NCBI GenBank assembly: GCA_034111325.1
Contig: JAWUXM010000010.1
Location: 1-23,253 of the forward strand
Length of the DNA: 23,253 nt
From: JAWUXM01 sp034111325
GTDB taxonomy: Bacteria > Pseudomonadota > Alphaproteobacteria > Rickettsiales > JABIRX01
Direction of reading: 5' to 3'
Numbering within the stretch: the stretch's first letter is position 1; each line of letters starts with the position of its first letter. The notes under the pieces were generated by a model. It was given only the letters and a program-made list of their open reading frames with translations. It had not been told where the DNA came from and made no database searches. This document shows positions 8,939 to 17,400 of this stretch, one piece after another. The translations under genes were made by a program, and so were the position numbers.

Positions 8939-9034
8939 GCTTGCACGTTAAGAAAACAGCACCAACGTGCTGTTTTTAGTAAGCAAGCGGAAGGAATCTA
9001 CGATTCCGACCTGGTTAGCGAACGTAAGTTCGCT
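8939..9034. repeat. Hairpin-dense palindromic segment between tRNA copies
   Basis: Several perfect inverted repeats are stacked here: GCTTGC with GCAAGC around the terminator-like hairpin, GGAATC with GATTCC (8993-9007, loop TAC), and AGCGAAC with GTTCGCT (9017-9034, loop GTAA). I recognise no known ncRNA family and no ORF. The density and the position, exactly after the break in the tRNA copy, suggest an inserted palindromic element. Confidence 0.6.
8953..8977 (+). terminator. Intrinsic terminator-like hairpin after tRNA fragment
   Basis: AAAACAGCAC (8953-8962) pairs perfectly with GTGCTGTTTT (8967-8976) around a CAAC loop, and the stem runs into TTTTT (8973-8977). It lies 15 bases beyond the truncated tRNA, inside a wider inverted repeat formed by GCTTGC (8939-8944) and GCAAGC. 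It could end uvrD transcripts or a short transcript starting at the duplicated tRNA promoter. The stem has only moderate GC. Confidence 0.55.
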
Positions 9035-9120
9035 TAGAGAAACATTGAGTATTTTATCAAGCGTTGTAAAGATATTGCACAATAAAATTTAAGAGATTTT
9101 GCTTTGGTTTTTAGTGAGTT

Positions 9121-9175
9121 TTAAATAATTCAAAGCGAAATGTATTCTTATACATGAGTCGCATGAATTATTTAA
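9121..9175. repeat. Palindromic element (R2)
   Basis: The arms TTAAATAATTCA (9121-9132) and TGAATTATTTAA (9164-9175) are perfect 12-bp inverted repeats. Further inside, GCGA pairs with TCGC and ATGTAT with ATACAT around TCTT. The core GTATTCTTATACATGAGTCG resembles the R1 core at 138-160 read on the other strand. The 24-base stretch at 9083-9106 also matches the complement of 278-301 at about 20 positions. Both observations point to one repeat family present twice in this window. Confidence 0.7.
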
Positions 9176-9190
9176 TGCGAACTAACTCTG

Positions 9191-9223
9191 CTAGTTTATT
9201 GATTTTCTAAATCAATAAACTAG
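9191..9223. repeat. Perfect 15-bp inverted repeat upstream of tRNA-Arg
   Basis: CTAGTTTATTGATTT (9191-9205) and AAATCAATAAACTAG (9209-9223) are exact inverted repeats around TCT. The right arm overlaps the putative tRNA promoter. The upstream copy of the region (from 8869) preserves the right side but not the left arm, so this palindrome marks the junction of the duplicated segment. It has no T-run suited to a terminator. Confidence 0.7.
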
Positions 9224-9226
9224 AAA
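9199..9226 (+). promoter_or_regulatory. Putative tRNA-Arg promoter
   Basis: TTGATT (9199-9204), a 16-bp spacer and TAGAAA (9221-9226) form a weak sigma-70-like pair. It would start transcription about 15 bases before the tRNA. Preservation of both boxes in the duplicated copy at 8869-8896 lends some support. Neither hexamer is close to consensus. Confidence 0.35.
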
Positions 9227-9249
9227 TCATGCAAAAGAATTGAATTTTT

Positions 9250-9326
9250 GCACTCGTAGCTCAGTTGGATAGAGCACTGCTTTCCGAAAGCAGGGGTCGG
9301 AGGTTCGAATCCTCTCGAGTGCACCA
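9250..9326 (+). tRNA. tRNA-Arg (anticodon CCG)
   Basis: The acceptor stem pairs GCACTCG with CGAGTGC, with discriminator A and an encoded CCA (9324-9326). The D arm is TAGCTCAGTTGGATAGAGC. The anticodon stem CTGCT/AGCAG encloses TTCCGAA, giving anticodon CCG for arginine CGG codons. The T arm GGAGGTTCGAATCCTC is canonical. All arms fit, so this copy is functional, unlike the fragment at 8920. Confidence 0.97.
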
Positions 9327-9356
9327 AACCTCTAAAATGTAGTTTACTTCATTAGT

Positions 9357-9385
9357 TTGCATGCTAGAAATGCAAAAATTATTAT
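9357..9385 (+). promoter_or_regulatory. Putative promoter of the DASS transporter
   Basis: TTGCAT (9357-9362), a 17-bp spacer and TATTAT (9380-9385, five of six consensus bases) precede the transporter ATG at 9401 and imply a very short leader. The same TTGCAT hexamer with a 17-bp spacer precedes the gene at 21464. TTGCAT also pairs with ATGCAA just downstream, so it may instead be part of a small hairpin. Confidence 0.45.
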
Positions 9386-9400
9386 TATATTTTAAAGTTA

Positions 9401-11266
9401 ATGTTTGCCTCACATACATTATTCATTACTAAATTACCGACTTTCCACACTTGGTTTGTATTAGCATTTATTGCTGTAGTAGTGATCTCCTACGCTTACG
9501 AGAAAATTTCAATTGAAATGACATCCATTTTTGCGATATCAATTCTCATGGTGTTTTTTCATATATTTCCGCTCTATGACCAAGCAGGGAAGATTATCCT
9601 AAACCCTGAGACAATCCTAATTGGCTTTGCTAACCCCGCTCTAATTGCAATTATTGCCCTATTGATAATTGGGCAAGCAATAATTGCCTCAAATGCACTT
9701 AATGTTGTTCCGCATTTGATCACAAAAATTAGCAGAAACAGCGCTTTTTTCTCAATGATATTGGCTTTGTTATTCGTAATGATCATTAGTGCATTTATGA
9801 ATAATACGCCAGTAGTAGTGATTTTTATACCTATTCTCGCGGAAATTGCTCGTAAGCTAAACATATCACCCAGTAAAGTGATGATCCCCCTTTCTTATGC
9901 AGCAATATTAGGCGGTATGACAACGTTAATTGGTAGTAGTACTAACCTCTTAGTTTCTGGTGCTATGGTTGACCTTGGCCTAAAAGCTATTGGGTTTTTT
10001 GACTTTGTGAAACCAGGGGCAATCCTCGCTTCGGTAGGAGCATTTTACATATTATTTATTTTACCACGTATTTTGCCAGAGCGTGTTTCAGTTAAAGAGG
10101 ATGTTGAGGATGACCGACAATTCGTTTCGCAAGTCAACATTTCAAAGGCCTCAGGCTTTATGGGCAAACAAATAAAAGAAGGCCGCTTACCTAAGTTTAA
10201 TGATATAACAATACGAGTTATACAACGTGACAACCAAACTTTCCTACCGCCTTTTCAAGACCATATGGAAATGATGGAAGGTGATGTTATCGCAGTTTCT
10301 GGCACAAAAAAAGCAATTGCTGATTTGGTAAGTAAGAAGCCAAAGATCTTTGTGAAAAACATGCATATGGAAGAGGAAAGCAATAAGGATCTACAAATAG
10401 ATATGCAAGATGCAAATTTAGCAGAAATTGTTATATCTCCAGCTTCCCGTATGATTGGACGCACAATCAAAGATGCTGGCTTTTATAGCTCCTATAATTG
10501 CCCAGTTTTAGCCATTCAGCGTAAAGGGAGCTTAGTTAAAACAAAAATTACCCAATTACGTTTAGTTGCAGGAGATGTATTGCTAGTTATTGGGGATACA
10601 TCGAAATTTATTGATTTGCGTAATAGCAAGGACGTTATCTTAACAAAATGGTCAACTGAAGAAATTGGCTCCTTTAAAAAAGCCATAAAAACCTTAGCTG
10701 TGTTTCTGGCCGTAATTTTATCTTCCGCCTTTAACATACTCCCAATTGCTATTGCTGCATTCGTTGGTGCTGGTTTTTTAATTTTCTTAAACTGTATCAC
10801 ATTAAGACAAGCCACACGCTCAATAGACATCAAGATTACCTTAATGATTGTGACATCCTTGGCGCTTGGGCTTGCCATGCAAGAAACTGGCGCTGCGTCA
10901 ATGCTCGCTGAAACTATTGTCAAAATCTTGGCTGGTCGCTCTGCTATAATCATAATCCTAATAATGTTTATCTTTACAGCACTTATGACCAACATATTAA
11001 GTAACAGCGCTACCGCTATCTTGTTTACGCCAATTGCTGTTAATACGGCAATTCAGTTAGGTGTTGATGTGAGGATATTCCTTTATGCAGTTATTTTTGC
11101 CTGCAATTGCTCTTTCATTACACCAATTGGCTATCAGACAAATTTACTTGTTATGTCTCCAGGAAAATATAAATTCTCTGACTTTGTTAAAGGTGGTGCA
11201 CCACTTGCAATATTAATGTGCATTACTTATATACTCTATGTAAAATACGAATACCCTAATTTATGA
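9401..11266 (+). CDS. SLC13/DASS-family transporter with two RCK_C domains
   Basis: This 621-aa inner-membrane transporter has two hydrophobic halves separated by a soluble region. The N-terminal half carries NNTPVV at 134-139 and the substrate/sodium-binding signature GSSTNLLVSG at 178-187. The C-terminal half repeats the pattern as ILSNSATAILFTPIA (near 530) and GYQTNLLVMSPG (near 577). The central soluble part (about 225-415) contains two RCK_C/TrkA_C-like domains, visible as MEGDVIAVSGTKKAIADL and LVAGDVLLVIGDTSKFIDL. Relatives carry dicarboxylates, sulfate or other anions, usually driven by sodium, and the RCK_C insert is thought to be regulatory. The substrate cannot be told from sequence. 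It stands alone between the tRNA-Arg and gyrB. ATG at 9401 leaves a short cytoplasmic N-terminus before the first membrane segment. Confidence 0.88.
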   Translation: MFASHTLFITKLPTFHTWFVLAFIAVVVISYAYEKISIEMTSIFAISILMVFFHIFPLYDQAGKIILNPETILIGFANPALIAIIALLIIGQAIIASNALNVVPHLITKISRNSAFFSMILALLFVMIISAFMNNTPVVVIFIPILAEIARKLNISPSKVMIPLSYAAILGGMTTLIGSSTNLLVSGAMVDLGLKAIGFFDFVKPGAILASVGAFYILFILPRILPERVSVKEDVEDDRQFVSQVNISKASGFMGKQIKEGRLPKFNDITIRVIQRDNQTFLPPFQDHMEMMEGDVIAVSGTKKAIADLVSKKPKIFVKNMHMEEESNKDLQIDMQDANLAEIVISPASRMIGRTIKDAGFYSSYNCPVLAIQRKGSLVKTKITQLRLVAGDVLLVIGDTSKFIDLRNSKDVILTKWSTEEIGSFKKAIKTLAVFLAVILSSAFNILPIAIAAFVGAGFLIFLNCITLRQATRSIDIKITLMIVTSLALGLAMQETGAASMLAETIVKILAGRSAIIIILIMFIFTALMTNILSNSATAILFTPIAVNTAIQLGVDVRIFLYAVIFACNCSFITPIGYQTNLLVMSPGKYKFSDFVKGGAPLAILMCITYILYVKYEYPNL

Positions 11267-11336
11267 TCTGGCCTTTTTGTGCCCTCTTTTTTCAGTAGTT
11301 TTGACTTGCCTAATCAAATTAATTCAGCTAGTTTGA

Positions 11337-11366
11337 TTGCTGAAAATAACGGACTTCTTCTATATA
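11337..11366 (+). promoter_or_regulatory. Weak promoter candidate for gyrB
   Basis: TTGCTG (11337-11342), an 18-bp spacer and TATATA (11361-11366) lie 21 bases before the gyrB ATG. Both boxes are poor matches in AT-rich DNA. This is only the best candidate I could see in the 121-bp gap. Confidence 0.25.
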
Positions 11367-11387
11367 TAAATATTTACAAGAAAAATT

Positions 11388-13796
11388 ATGACGAATCAAA
11401 ATGCTGCAGCAAAAACAGATGATTATGAAGCTTCTTCCATTAAGGTCTTAAAAGGCCTAGAAGCCGTCAAGAAGCGCCCAGGGATGTACATTGGTGACAC
11501 TGATGATGGCTCAGGTCTCCACCACATGGTTTACGAAGTTGTCGACAATGCAATAGATGAATCTCTTGCTGGTCATTGTGATCAAATCTATGTTGCCATT
11601 AATCAAAATGGCTCCGTCACAGTTCGTGATAATGGCCGAGGGATACCTGTTGATATGCATGAAGGCGAAGGTATGTCCGCCGCTGAAGTAATTATGACTC
11701 AGCTCCATGCTGGTGGTAAGTTTGATAAAGACTCTTATAAAGTTTCAGGAGGCTTACATGGTGTTGGTGTTTCAGTTGTAAATGCCCTATCTGAATTCCT
11801 TGAATTACGCATCTGGCGTGGTGGCAAAGAATATGTTATAAACTTTAAAGATGGATTGAGCACAGGCCCATTAGAAATGGTCGGAGAAAGTGACCACGAA
11901 AAAGGCACTCAGGTTACATTCTTCCCATCCAAAACTACTTTTGCATTTATTGAATTTGACTTCACAACTCTAGAACATCGACTAAGAGAGCTAGCTTTCT
12001 TAAACTCTAATATATCCATTACCTTAGAAGATTTACGTGGTGCTGAACCTCGTACTGTTGAGCTACATTTTGAAGGAGGTCTTAAGTCTTTCGTTGAATA
12101 TCTTGACCGCTCTAAAACATCATATCATGAATCTTTGCTAATTAGTGGTGAACAAGAGGGCGTAGTTGGTGATGTTGCACTCGAATGGAATGATAGTTAC
12201 CATGAAAACATCTATTGCTACACAAACAATATTCGCCAAAATGATGGAGGAAGCCATTTATCAGGATTTAAAGCTGCGCTTACTCGCTCAATCAATAATT
12301 ATGTCTCATCTCTACCAACTGCTAAAAAAGACAAAGTTGTCCTCACTGGTGACGATGTTAGAGAAGGCCTAACAGCTGTGGTCTCTGTTAAAGTACCTGA
12401 TCCTAAATTCTCCTCACAAACCAAAGATAAATTAGTTAGTTCTGAGGTTCGCCCACTAATTGAAGCAATCGTTTATGAAAACATTAATAAATGGCTAGAA
12501 GAACACCCTAAAGAAGCGAAAATCATCGCTGCAAAAGTAATGGATGCTGCCAAAGCTAGAGAAGCTGCAAAAAGAGCACGTGAATTAACACGTCGTAAAG
12601 GCGCATTAGAGATTTCTACATTACCTGGTAAATTAGCTGATTGTCAGGAAAAAGACCCTTCCCTTTGTGAAGTTTATATAGTTGAGGGAGATTCAGCGGG
12701 CGGTTCAGCCAAACAAGCTAGAAACCGTGCAACTCAAGCTGTACTACCATTACGCGGTAAAATCTTAAATGTCGAAAAAGCACGTTTTGATAAAATGCTT
12801 ACTTCTGCTGAAATTGGTACATTAATTAATGCTATTGGCACAGGCATTGGTAAGGATGATTTTGACGTTACAAAAGCACGTTACCATAAAATCGTCATCA
12901 TGACCGACGCCGATGTCGATGGATCACACATACGTACATTACTGCTTACTTTCTTCTATCGCCAAATGCCTGAACTTATTCAAAATGGCTATTTATACAT
13001 CGCACAACCACCTTTATATAAAGTAAAAAAAGGTCAAAGCGAAAAATATTTAAAAAATGAAGAAGCTTTGCAAGACTATATAATCAATAATGCCATTAAC
13101 GGCAATAAACTTGCCCTAGCTAATGGAAAAGAAATTGTTGACGATGAATTTTTTACTCTCGCTAATAATGCCTTTAAATTTAACGAGCTAATTATCAGTC
13201 TTTCAACAGGTTTACCATCAAGAGTTTTGGAAATAGCAATATTAGAAGGTTTATTTGCTGAAGAAAGAGATGCTGAATTACTTTCCAAAATTGCCACAAA
13301 ATTAAACCAAAACATCGACAATATACATGCAACTGACTGGAATATTGAAGAGAATGCTGAAAGAGACATCATAATTTCAAAGACTTCACGCGGTGTAAAA
13401 GAGAATTTTATTATTAAACAGCAATTACAAACAGCTAATGAAGCACAAAGACTCAAAACTCTTGCTGAAAAATTTAGACATTTATTTGCCGAAAAGGTCG
13501 AATTTATTGACAAAGAAAGAACTCGTAAAATCTCAACTGTCTCTGACCTAACTGAAGAAATTATGTCTAATGGCAGAAAAGGTCTTTCAGTCCAGCGCTT
13601 TAAGGGTTTAGGAGAAATGAACCCTGATCAATTATGGGAAACTACGCTTGACCCTGATACAAGAACATTATTACAAGTTAAAATCGAACATCCTGATTCT
13701 GCTGAAGAAACATTTTCTACCTTAATGGGAGATGTAGTTGAACCACGTCGTGAATTTATCCAGCAAAATGCTCTAAATGCTAATCTAGATTCTTAA
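11388..13796 (+). CDS. gyrB: DNA gyrase subunit B
   Basis: GyrB is the ATPase subunit of the type IIA topoisomerase that introduces negative supercoils. The GHKL ATPase domain shows VVDNAIDE at 51-58, DNGRGIP near 81 and GGLHGVGVSV at 121-130. The TOPRIM domain shows VEGDSAGGSA from 432, PLRGKILNVEKAR and MTDADVDGSH from 505. The C-terminal GyrA-interaction part ends with QRFKGLGEMNPDQLWETTLDP. The 802-residue length and the region between TOPRIM and the C-terminal motif fit alphaproteobacterial GyrB. Binding-pocket residues appear intact. It is convergent with the STT3-like gene, and only 10 bases separate the two stop codons, with no clear bidirectional terminator between them. Confidence 0.98.
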   Translation: MTNQNAAAKTDDYEASSIKVLKGLEAVKKRPGMYIGDTDDGSGLHHMVYEVVDNAIDESLAGHCDQIYVAINQNGSVTVRDNGRGIPVDMHEGEGMSAAEVIMTQLHAGGKFDKDSYKVSGGLHGVGVSVVNALSEFLELRIWRGGKEYVINFKDGLSTGPLEMVGESDHEKGTQVTFFPSKTTFAFIEFDFTTLEHRLRELAFLNSNISITLEDLRGAEPRTVELHFEGGLKSFVEYLDRSKTSYHESLLISGEQEGVVGDVALEWNDSYHENIYCYTNNIRQNDGGSHLSGFKAALTRSINNYVSSLPTAKKDKVVLTGDDVREGLTAVVSVKVPDPKFSSQTKDKLVSSEVRPLIEAIVYENINKWLEEHPKEAKIIAAKVMDAAKAREAAKRARELTRRKGALEISTLPGKLADCQEKDPSLCEVYIVEGDSAGGSAKQARNRATQAVLPLRGKILNVEKARFDKMLTSAEIGTLINAIGTGIGKDDFDVTKARYHKIVIMTDADVDGSHIRTLLLTFFYRQMPELIQNGYLYIAQPPLYKVKKGQSEKYLKNEEALQDYIINNAINGNKLALANGKEIVDDEFFTLANNAFKFNELIISLSTGLPSRVLEIAILEGLFAEERDAELLSKIATKLNQNIDNIHATDWNIEENAERDIIISKTSRGVKENFIIKQQLQTANEAQRLKTLAEKFRHLFAEKVEFIDKERTRKISTVSDLTEEIMSNGRKGLSVQRFKGLGEMNPDQLWETTLDPDTRTLLQVKIEHPDSAEETFSTLMGDVVEPRREFIQQNALNANLDS

Positions 13797-13806
13797 AATA
13801 ACATAG

Positions 13807-15900
13807 CTAGTTACGTAGTTTGTAGACTTTAACCTTATTGCCATAACCCTCTTCTAAAGAAAAATACCTATTATCTACTAAGCCTAGATTTAACAATTGG
13901 TGATAGGTTGAATCATATAGACGCTTATGCATTATAGTAAGCTCAACAATATTTTTCTCTCTGTCCTCAACTTGTAAAACATAGTTTAGATCGCTCCTAT
14001 TAAGATTAATATTATCTATTACACTTCCATCCTTTGTTCTAACGATTCGCCTAACTATAACTTTACCATTTAAACTGCCTTTGTTCAAATCAAAAATAGC
14101 TTCTCCACATTTTACAATATTTTTTTTGTACTGTGTGCAAGAAGATTTAGAATAAGATAATTGAGAGCTGTGAGTCTTATGATCAACCATAATTGGCTTA
14201 CCCTTAAACTCATCCCAAAGACCTATTTGCGCAATACTGTTAAAATAACCATTCATTGAACCCGTAAGAACTAAATAAGCGTCAATCGGTAATTTACGCT
14301 TAGAAGCATCTTGAAACTCCGCTTGCATAGATTCTGCTGTGGCGCCACCCTTTAAGGATTTGCCTATATCCCCATTAACAAGTGACTTTAAGATACCAGC
14401 TGATTCTTTTTGAGACGTAGATAATAATGATTTAGCAAAATAATAAGTGTTTATACTAGTCTGCCCACCACCATCATGAATCGTTGCTAAATCATTGACC
14501 AAAATCGATAAATAACCATAATCCCACCATGCCATTACTACAGAATTTGGGCGCTTCTCTAAATCTTTTATTTTAGTGAATTCACGCACTTCTTCCTTAG
14601 AAAAAAAAGGCTGAGAAGACGATACTGGGGCAAGCATATACCAAACGATCAAAAAATTAATGATAGTAGATAGTGGCATAGAAAGATCTCTTAATAACCT
14701 CCTCTTTGAGCATCCAAAAACCTGACTAAATAAAAAACTGACCAAATAAGCTAAACCAAACCATAGAGCAGGAGCAGAATAAAATATTGTTCTGCTCCCA
14801 AAAACAAAATTAAGCAGCATAAATCCTAATACAGGAACTAAAATAATAGCCATTTTAGGATTTAGAAAAGCCCACAAAAAAAACCCAATTAAGGATATTA
14901 CGCCCAAAAATACTGAACCAGATATAAGAGAAAGAATTGTCGCAAAGGGAAGTATTCGCAATTCCGTTATTGTCTCAAAAACATTTGGAAAAACAATATT
15001 AGCAAATGAAAAATTCTCTGCAAAATATGCTTCTCCAATACCCACATCTCGCCATAAAATACCACTTAGAAATATAAAAACTAGAGCTTGCAGGATTACA
15101 CGCTTAACATCCCGATTCAGAATAAGACTTAATAAGATTAGACCAGAGCAGAATATAATACCAAATAAAGGTCGGTCATACCACCAGATAAACATCCTCA
15201 TTGTAACTCCAGCTAAACCTGCCCATATTATGGATGTGCGCAATGGTTTTGTTTTTGCCGTTAAAACCACTAATCCACACATCAAATAGAAAAAACCAAG
15301 ATTGAGCATGTCTGTATCTATATGACCAGCGCCAGACTTATGCAAATAAGCTATACTTAAACCACCCCCAAGCGCCGCAACTGAACCCTCAGCCCAATAA
15401 CCCATAATACCAAAGGCAATTACAATCATAATTGCTGTAATCCCAGCTGCAATAGGTATTAGAGAATGACCAGCTTCTGATAATGATTTTGTCGACGCAT
15501 CCTTTGAGATTATTGATAAAATCACTGATAAAAGTGGAAAATCCAGCATTCTATTATTAGATAACTTTTCATCAGTAATTAATAAATTTAATGGGTAAAT
15601 ACGTTTGTAAAAAAGCTGCCCAATATTGCCATGCTCCATAATTACACGAGCTTTTGCTAAGAAATATGGGGAATCAGGGTTTGTAAATAAAGGCGTACCA
15701 TCATCTAAATGAAATATTTGATAGTGCTGCTGCCATATTTTATATTGATCATTCCTATATTTCCAATTGCCAAAAACAGCCATGAAAACCACCAACATTA
15801 TAAAAAATATTGTTGTGAACTTCATTGGTTCAGGCTTGGGTATAATTCTCTGAACTATCTGAGAATGCCATTGTTGCAAAGAAGAAAGAAATTTAAGCAT
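13807..15900 (-). CDS. STT3/PglB-type oligosaccharyltransferase
   Basis: This is an integral membrane protein of 697 aa with about a dozen hydrophobic segments to residue 425 and a soluble C-terminal domain. STT3 family enzymes transfer a lipid-linked oligosaccharide to Asn in N-X-S/T sequons on the outer face of the inner membrane. Key motifs are present: an acidic residue in NPDSPYFLAKAR (D76), a second DxD motif HIDTD (D195, D197), the TIxE-type external loop motif TITE at 310-313, the arginine motif SRTIFYSAP (R370) and the hallmark WWDYG at 458-462. Length matches bacterial PglB (about 700 aa). It lies downstream of the mutase gene across a 123-bp gap in a sugar-nucleotide cluster with a pilin-like gene. 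No flippase or glycosyltransferase genes are adjacent. The enzyme class is firm. Substrates are unknown. Confidence 0.88.
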   Translation of the reverse strand: MLKFLSSLQQWHSQIVQRIIPKPEPMKFTTIFFIMLVVFMAVFGNWKYRNDQYKIWQQHYQIFHLDDGTPLFTNPDSPYFLAKARVIMEHGNIGQLFYKRIYPLNLLITDEKLSNNRMLDFPLLSVILSIISKDASTKSLSEAGHSLIPIAAGITAIMIVIAFGIMGYWAEGSVAALGGGLSIAYLHKSGAGHIDTDMLNLGFFYLMCGLVVLTAKTKPLRTSIIWAGLAGVTMRMFIWWYDRPLFGIIFCSGLILLSLILNRDVKRVILQALVFIFLSGILWRDVGIGEAYFAENFSFANIVFPNVFETITELRILPFATILSLISGSVFLGVISLIGFFLWAFLNPKMAIILVPVLGFMLLNFVFGSRTIFYSAPALWFGLAYLVSFLFSQVFGCSKRRLLRDLSMPLSTIINFLIVWYMLAPVSSSQPFFSKEEVREFTKIKDLEKRPNSVVMAWWDYGYLSILVNDLATIHDGGGQTSINTYYFAKSLLSTSQKESAGILKSLVNGDIGKSLKGGATAESMQAEFQDASKRKLPIDAYLVLTGSMNGYFNSIAQIGLWDEFKGKPIMVDHKTHSSQLSYSKSSCTQYKKNIVKCGEAIFDLNKGSLNGKVIVRRIVRTKDGSVIDNINLNRSDLNYVLQVEDREKNIVELTIMHKRLYDSTYHQLLNLGLVDNRYFSLEEGYGNKVKVYKLRN

Positions 15901-16023
15901 AGCAGAAAATCAAACCGGCAAATAGAGAAGAGAAGAAAGTGTATATAGAATCATTATCAAGCAATCATAAAAAAAACAATCTTTCAGTGTTTTTAATAGC
16001 TGAGAATACAAATAATGAAATAC

Positions 16024-17391
16024 TTAGATGTTTAGTTGCAACCCATAGTGGGAAATATAATTCGAAACCTCTGCCTTTAAATTCTCCAAACCCTCTTCTG
16101 TCGAAGATTCACAGCGCCCAACAAGTACTGGTTGAGTGTTTGAAGCACGAATAAGCCACCATCCATCATTAGTTTTAACGCGAACACCATCAATATCTAA
16201 AAACTCAACACCTTCATTTCTGAGCGTTGCTTGCAACTCTTTAACAATCATGAATTTCTTTTCTTCCTCACATTCAATACGAATTTCTGGTGTGGAAAAA
16301 GTTATCGGTAATGATTTGCGAATGTCTGAAAGAGAAAGATCACTATTAGAAACAATATTAATCAAGCGAATGGCTGCATAGAGAGCATCATCAAAACCAT
16401 AATATATGTCATTAAAGAATATATGACCACTCATCTCGCCAGCTAATTTTGCATCAGTCTCTAACATTTTAGCCTTAATCAGCGAATGTCCAGTTTTCCA
16501 TATTAATGGCTTACCTCCAGCCTTGAGAATTTCATCATTAAAGATCTCACTCGCTTTGATATCAGCAATTATAGTAGCGCCTGCAAAGTGCTTAAGAATC
16601 TCTCTAGCATAAATAATTAGTAATTGATCTCCCCAAATTACCGTTCCTTCATTATCAATTACGCCTATCCGATCTGCATCACCATCAAAAGCTATACCCA
16701 AATCACACTTGTTTTCAGCCAATAGTTTTTTTATTTGCTCTAAATTTTCTTCCACAGTTGGGTCAGGATGATGATTAGGAAAAGTACCGTCTATCGTGCT
16801 GTTGATTATCGAATGTTCAGCATCAATTTTCGGTAATAACATCTCAGTTATTTCACCACCAGAGCCATTACCGGGATCCCATGCGATTTTAAGTTTTTTA
16901 TTAATTGTGCAATCTGCCATCAGGCGATCTACATAAGCCTGCTTGATATCTTTTTGGCTGAGACTCCCCTGCCCTGTGGTAAAATCTGAGTTTTTAATAG
17001 TCGCTAGTAATTGCTGCAAATCCTCGCCATAAAAAGGTTTTGCACGCGACATGATCTTGAAACCATTATATTCAGGCGGATTATGCGAACCTGTAACCAT
17101 TATGCCATAGTCAGCTTCGAGAAAATAAGTAGCAAAATATAGCATGGGTGAAGGTCCAACACCAATATTTATAACATCAATCCCCGAGGAGATTAAGCCA
17201 TCAATAAGAGAGTTAGAAAGTTCAGGAGAAGAAAGGCGACCATCAAAACCAACAATTGCTAGTTTCTTGCCTTCTTTTTTCATTCGAGAAGCTACAGAGC
17301 GCCCGATTAATGTGGCAACTTCTGCAGTAATATTTTGCCCTACAATTCCACGAATGTCATATTCGCGGAATATATTCTGATCAACATTCAT
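16024..17391 (-). CDS. Phosphomannomutase/phosphoglucomutase
   Basis: This alpha-D-phosphohexomutase interconverts hexose-6-phosphate and hexose-1-phosphate in the cytoplasm and supplies UDP-glucose or GDP-mannose synthesis. All four active-site loops are visible: the phosphoserine loop TGSHNP at 100-105 (S102), the metal loop DGDADR at 236-241, the sugar-specificity loop GEMSGH at 318-323 and the phosphate-binding loop RASNTQPVLVGR at 415-426. GEMSGH is typical of the dual-specificity PMM/PGM enzymes (AlgC/ManB type). The 455-aa length is normal. The ATG follows the pilin stop codon by 9 bases, and an AGG-containing ribosome binding site overlaps that stop, so the two genes look translationally linked. 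With GalU and Ugd it gives a complete route from glucose-6-phosphate to UDP-glucuronate. Confidence 0.94.
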   Translation of the reverse strand: MNVDQNIFREYDIRGIVGQNITAEVATLIGRSVASRMKKEGKKLAIVGFDGRLSSPELSNSLIDGLISSGIDVINIGVGPSPMLYFATYFLEADYGIMVTGSHNPPEYNGFKIMSRAKPFYGEDLQQLLATIKNSDFTTGQGSLSQKDIKQAYVDRLMADCTINKKLKIAWDPGNGSGGEITEMLLPKIDAEHSIINSTIDGTFPNHHPDPTVEENLEQIKKLLAENKCDLGIAFDGDADRIGVIDNEGTVIWGDQLLIIYAREILKHFAGATIIADIKASEIFNDEILKAGGKPLIWKTGHSLIKAKMLETDAKLAGEMSGHIFFNDIYYGFDDALYAAIRLINIVSNSDLSLSDIRKSLPITFSTPEIRIECEEEKKFMIVKELQATLRNEGVEFLDIDGVRVKTNDGWWLIRASNTQPVLVGRCESSTEEGLENLKAEVSNYISHYGLQLNI

Positions 17392-17400
17392 GTAGTTAAC

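Noticed and set aside
8920..8995. Second functional tRNA-Arg
   Set aside because: Only the first 19 bases match. The anticodon, T arm and closing acceptor strand are missing.
10516..10995. 159-codon open frame antisense to the transporter gene
   Set aside because: It lies wholly within the well-supported transporter gene in a shadow frame, has no recognisable domain and no start signal of its own.
13076..13513. 145-codon open frame antisense to gyrB
   Set aside because: It overlaps a conserved part of gyrB. Its Ser/Phe/Leu-rich composition is typical of the reverse complement of an AT-rich helical gene.
15901..16023. Promoter for the STT3 gene in the 123-bp gap after the mutase
   Set aside because: Several AT-rich hexamers exist, but none pairs with a -35-like box at 16-18 bp. 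I could not choose one honestly.
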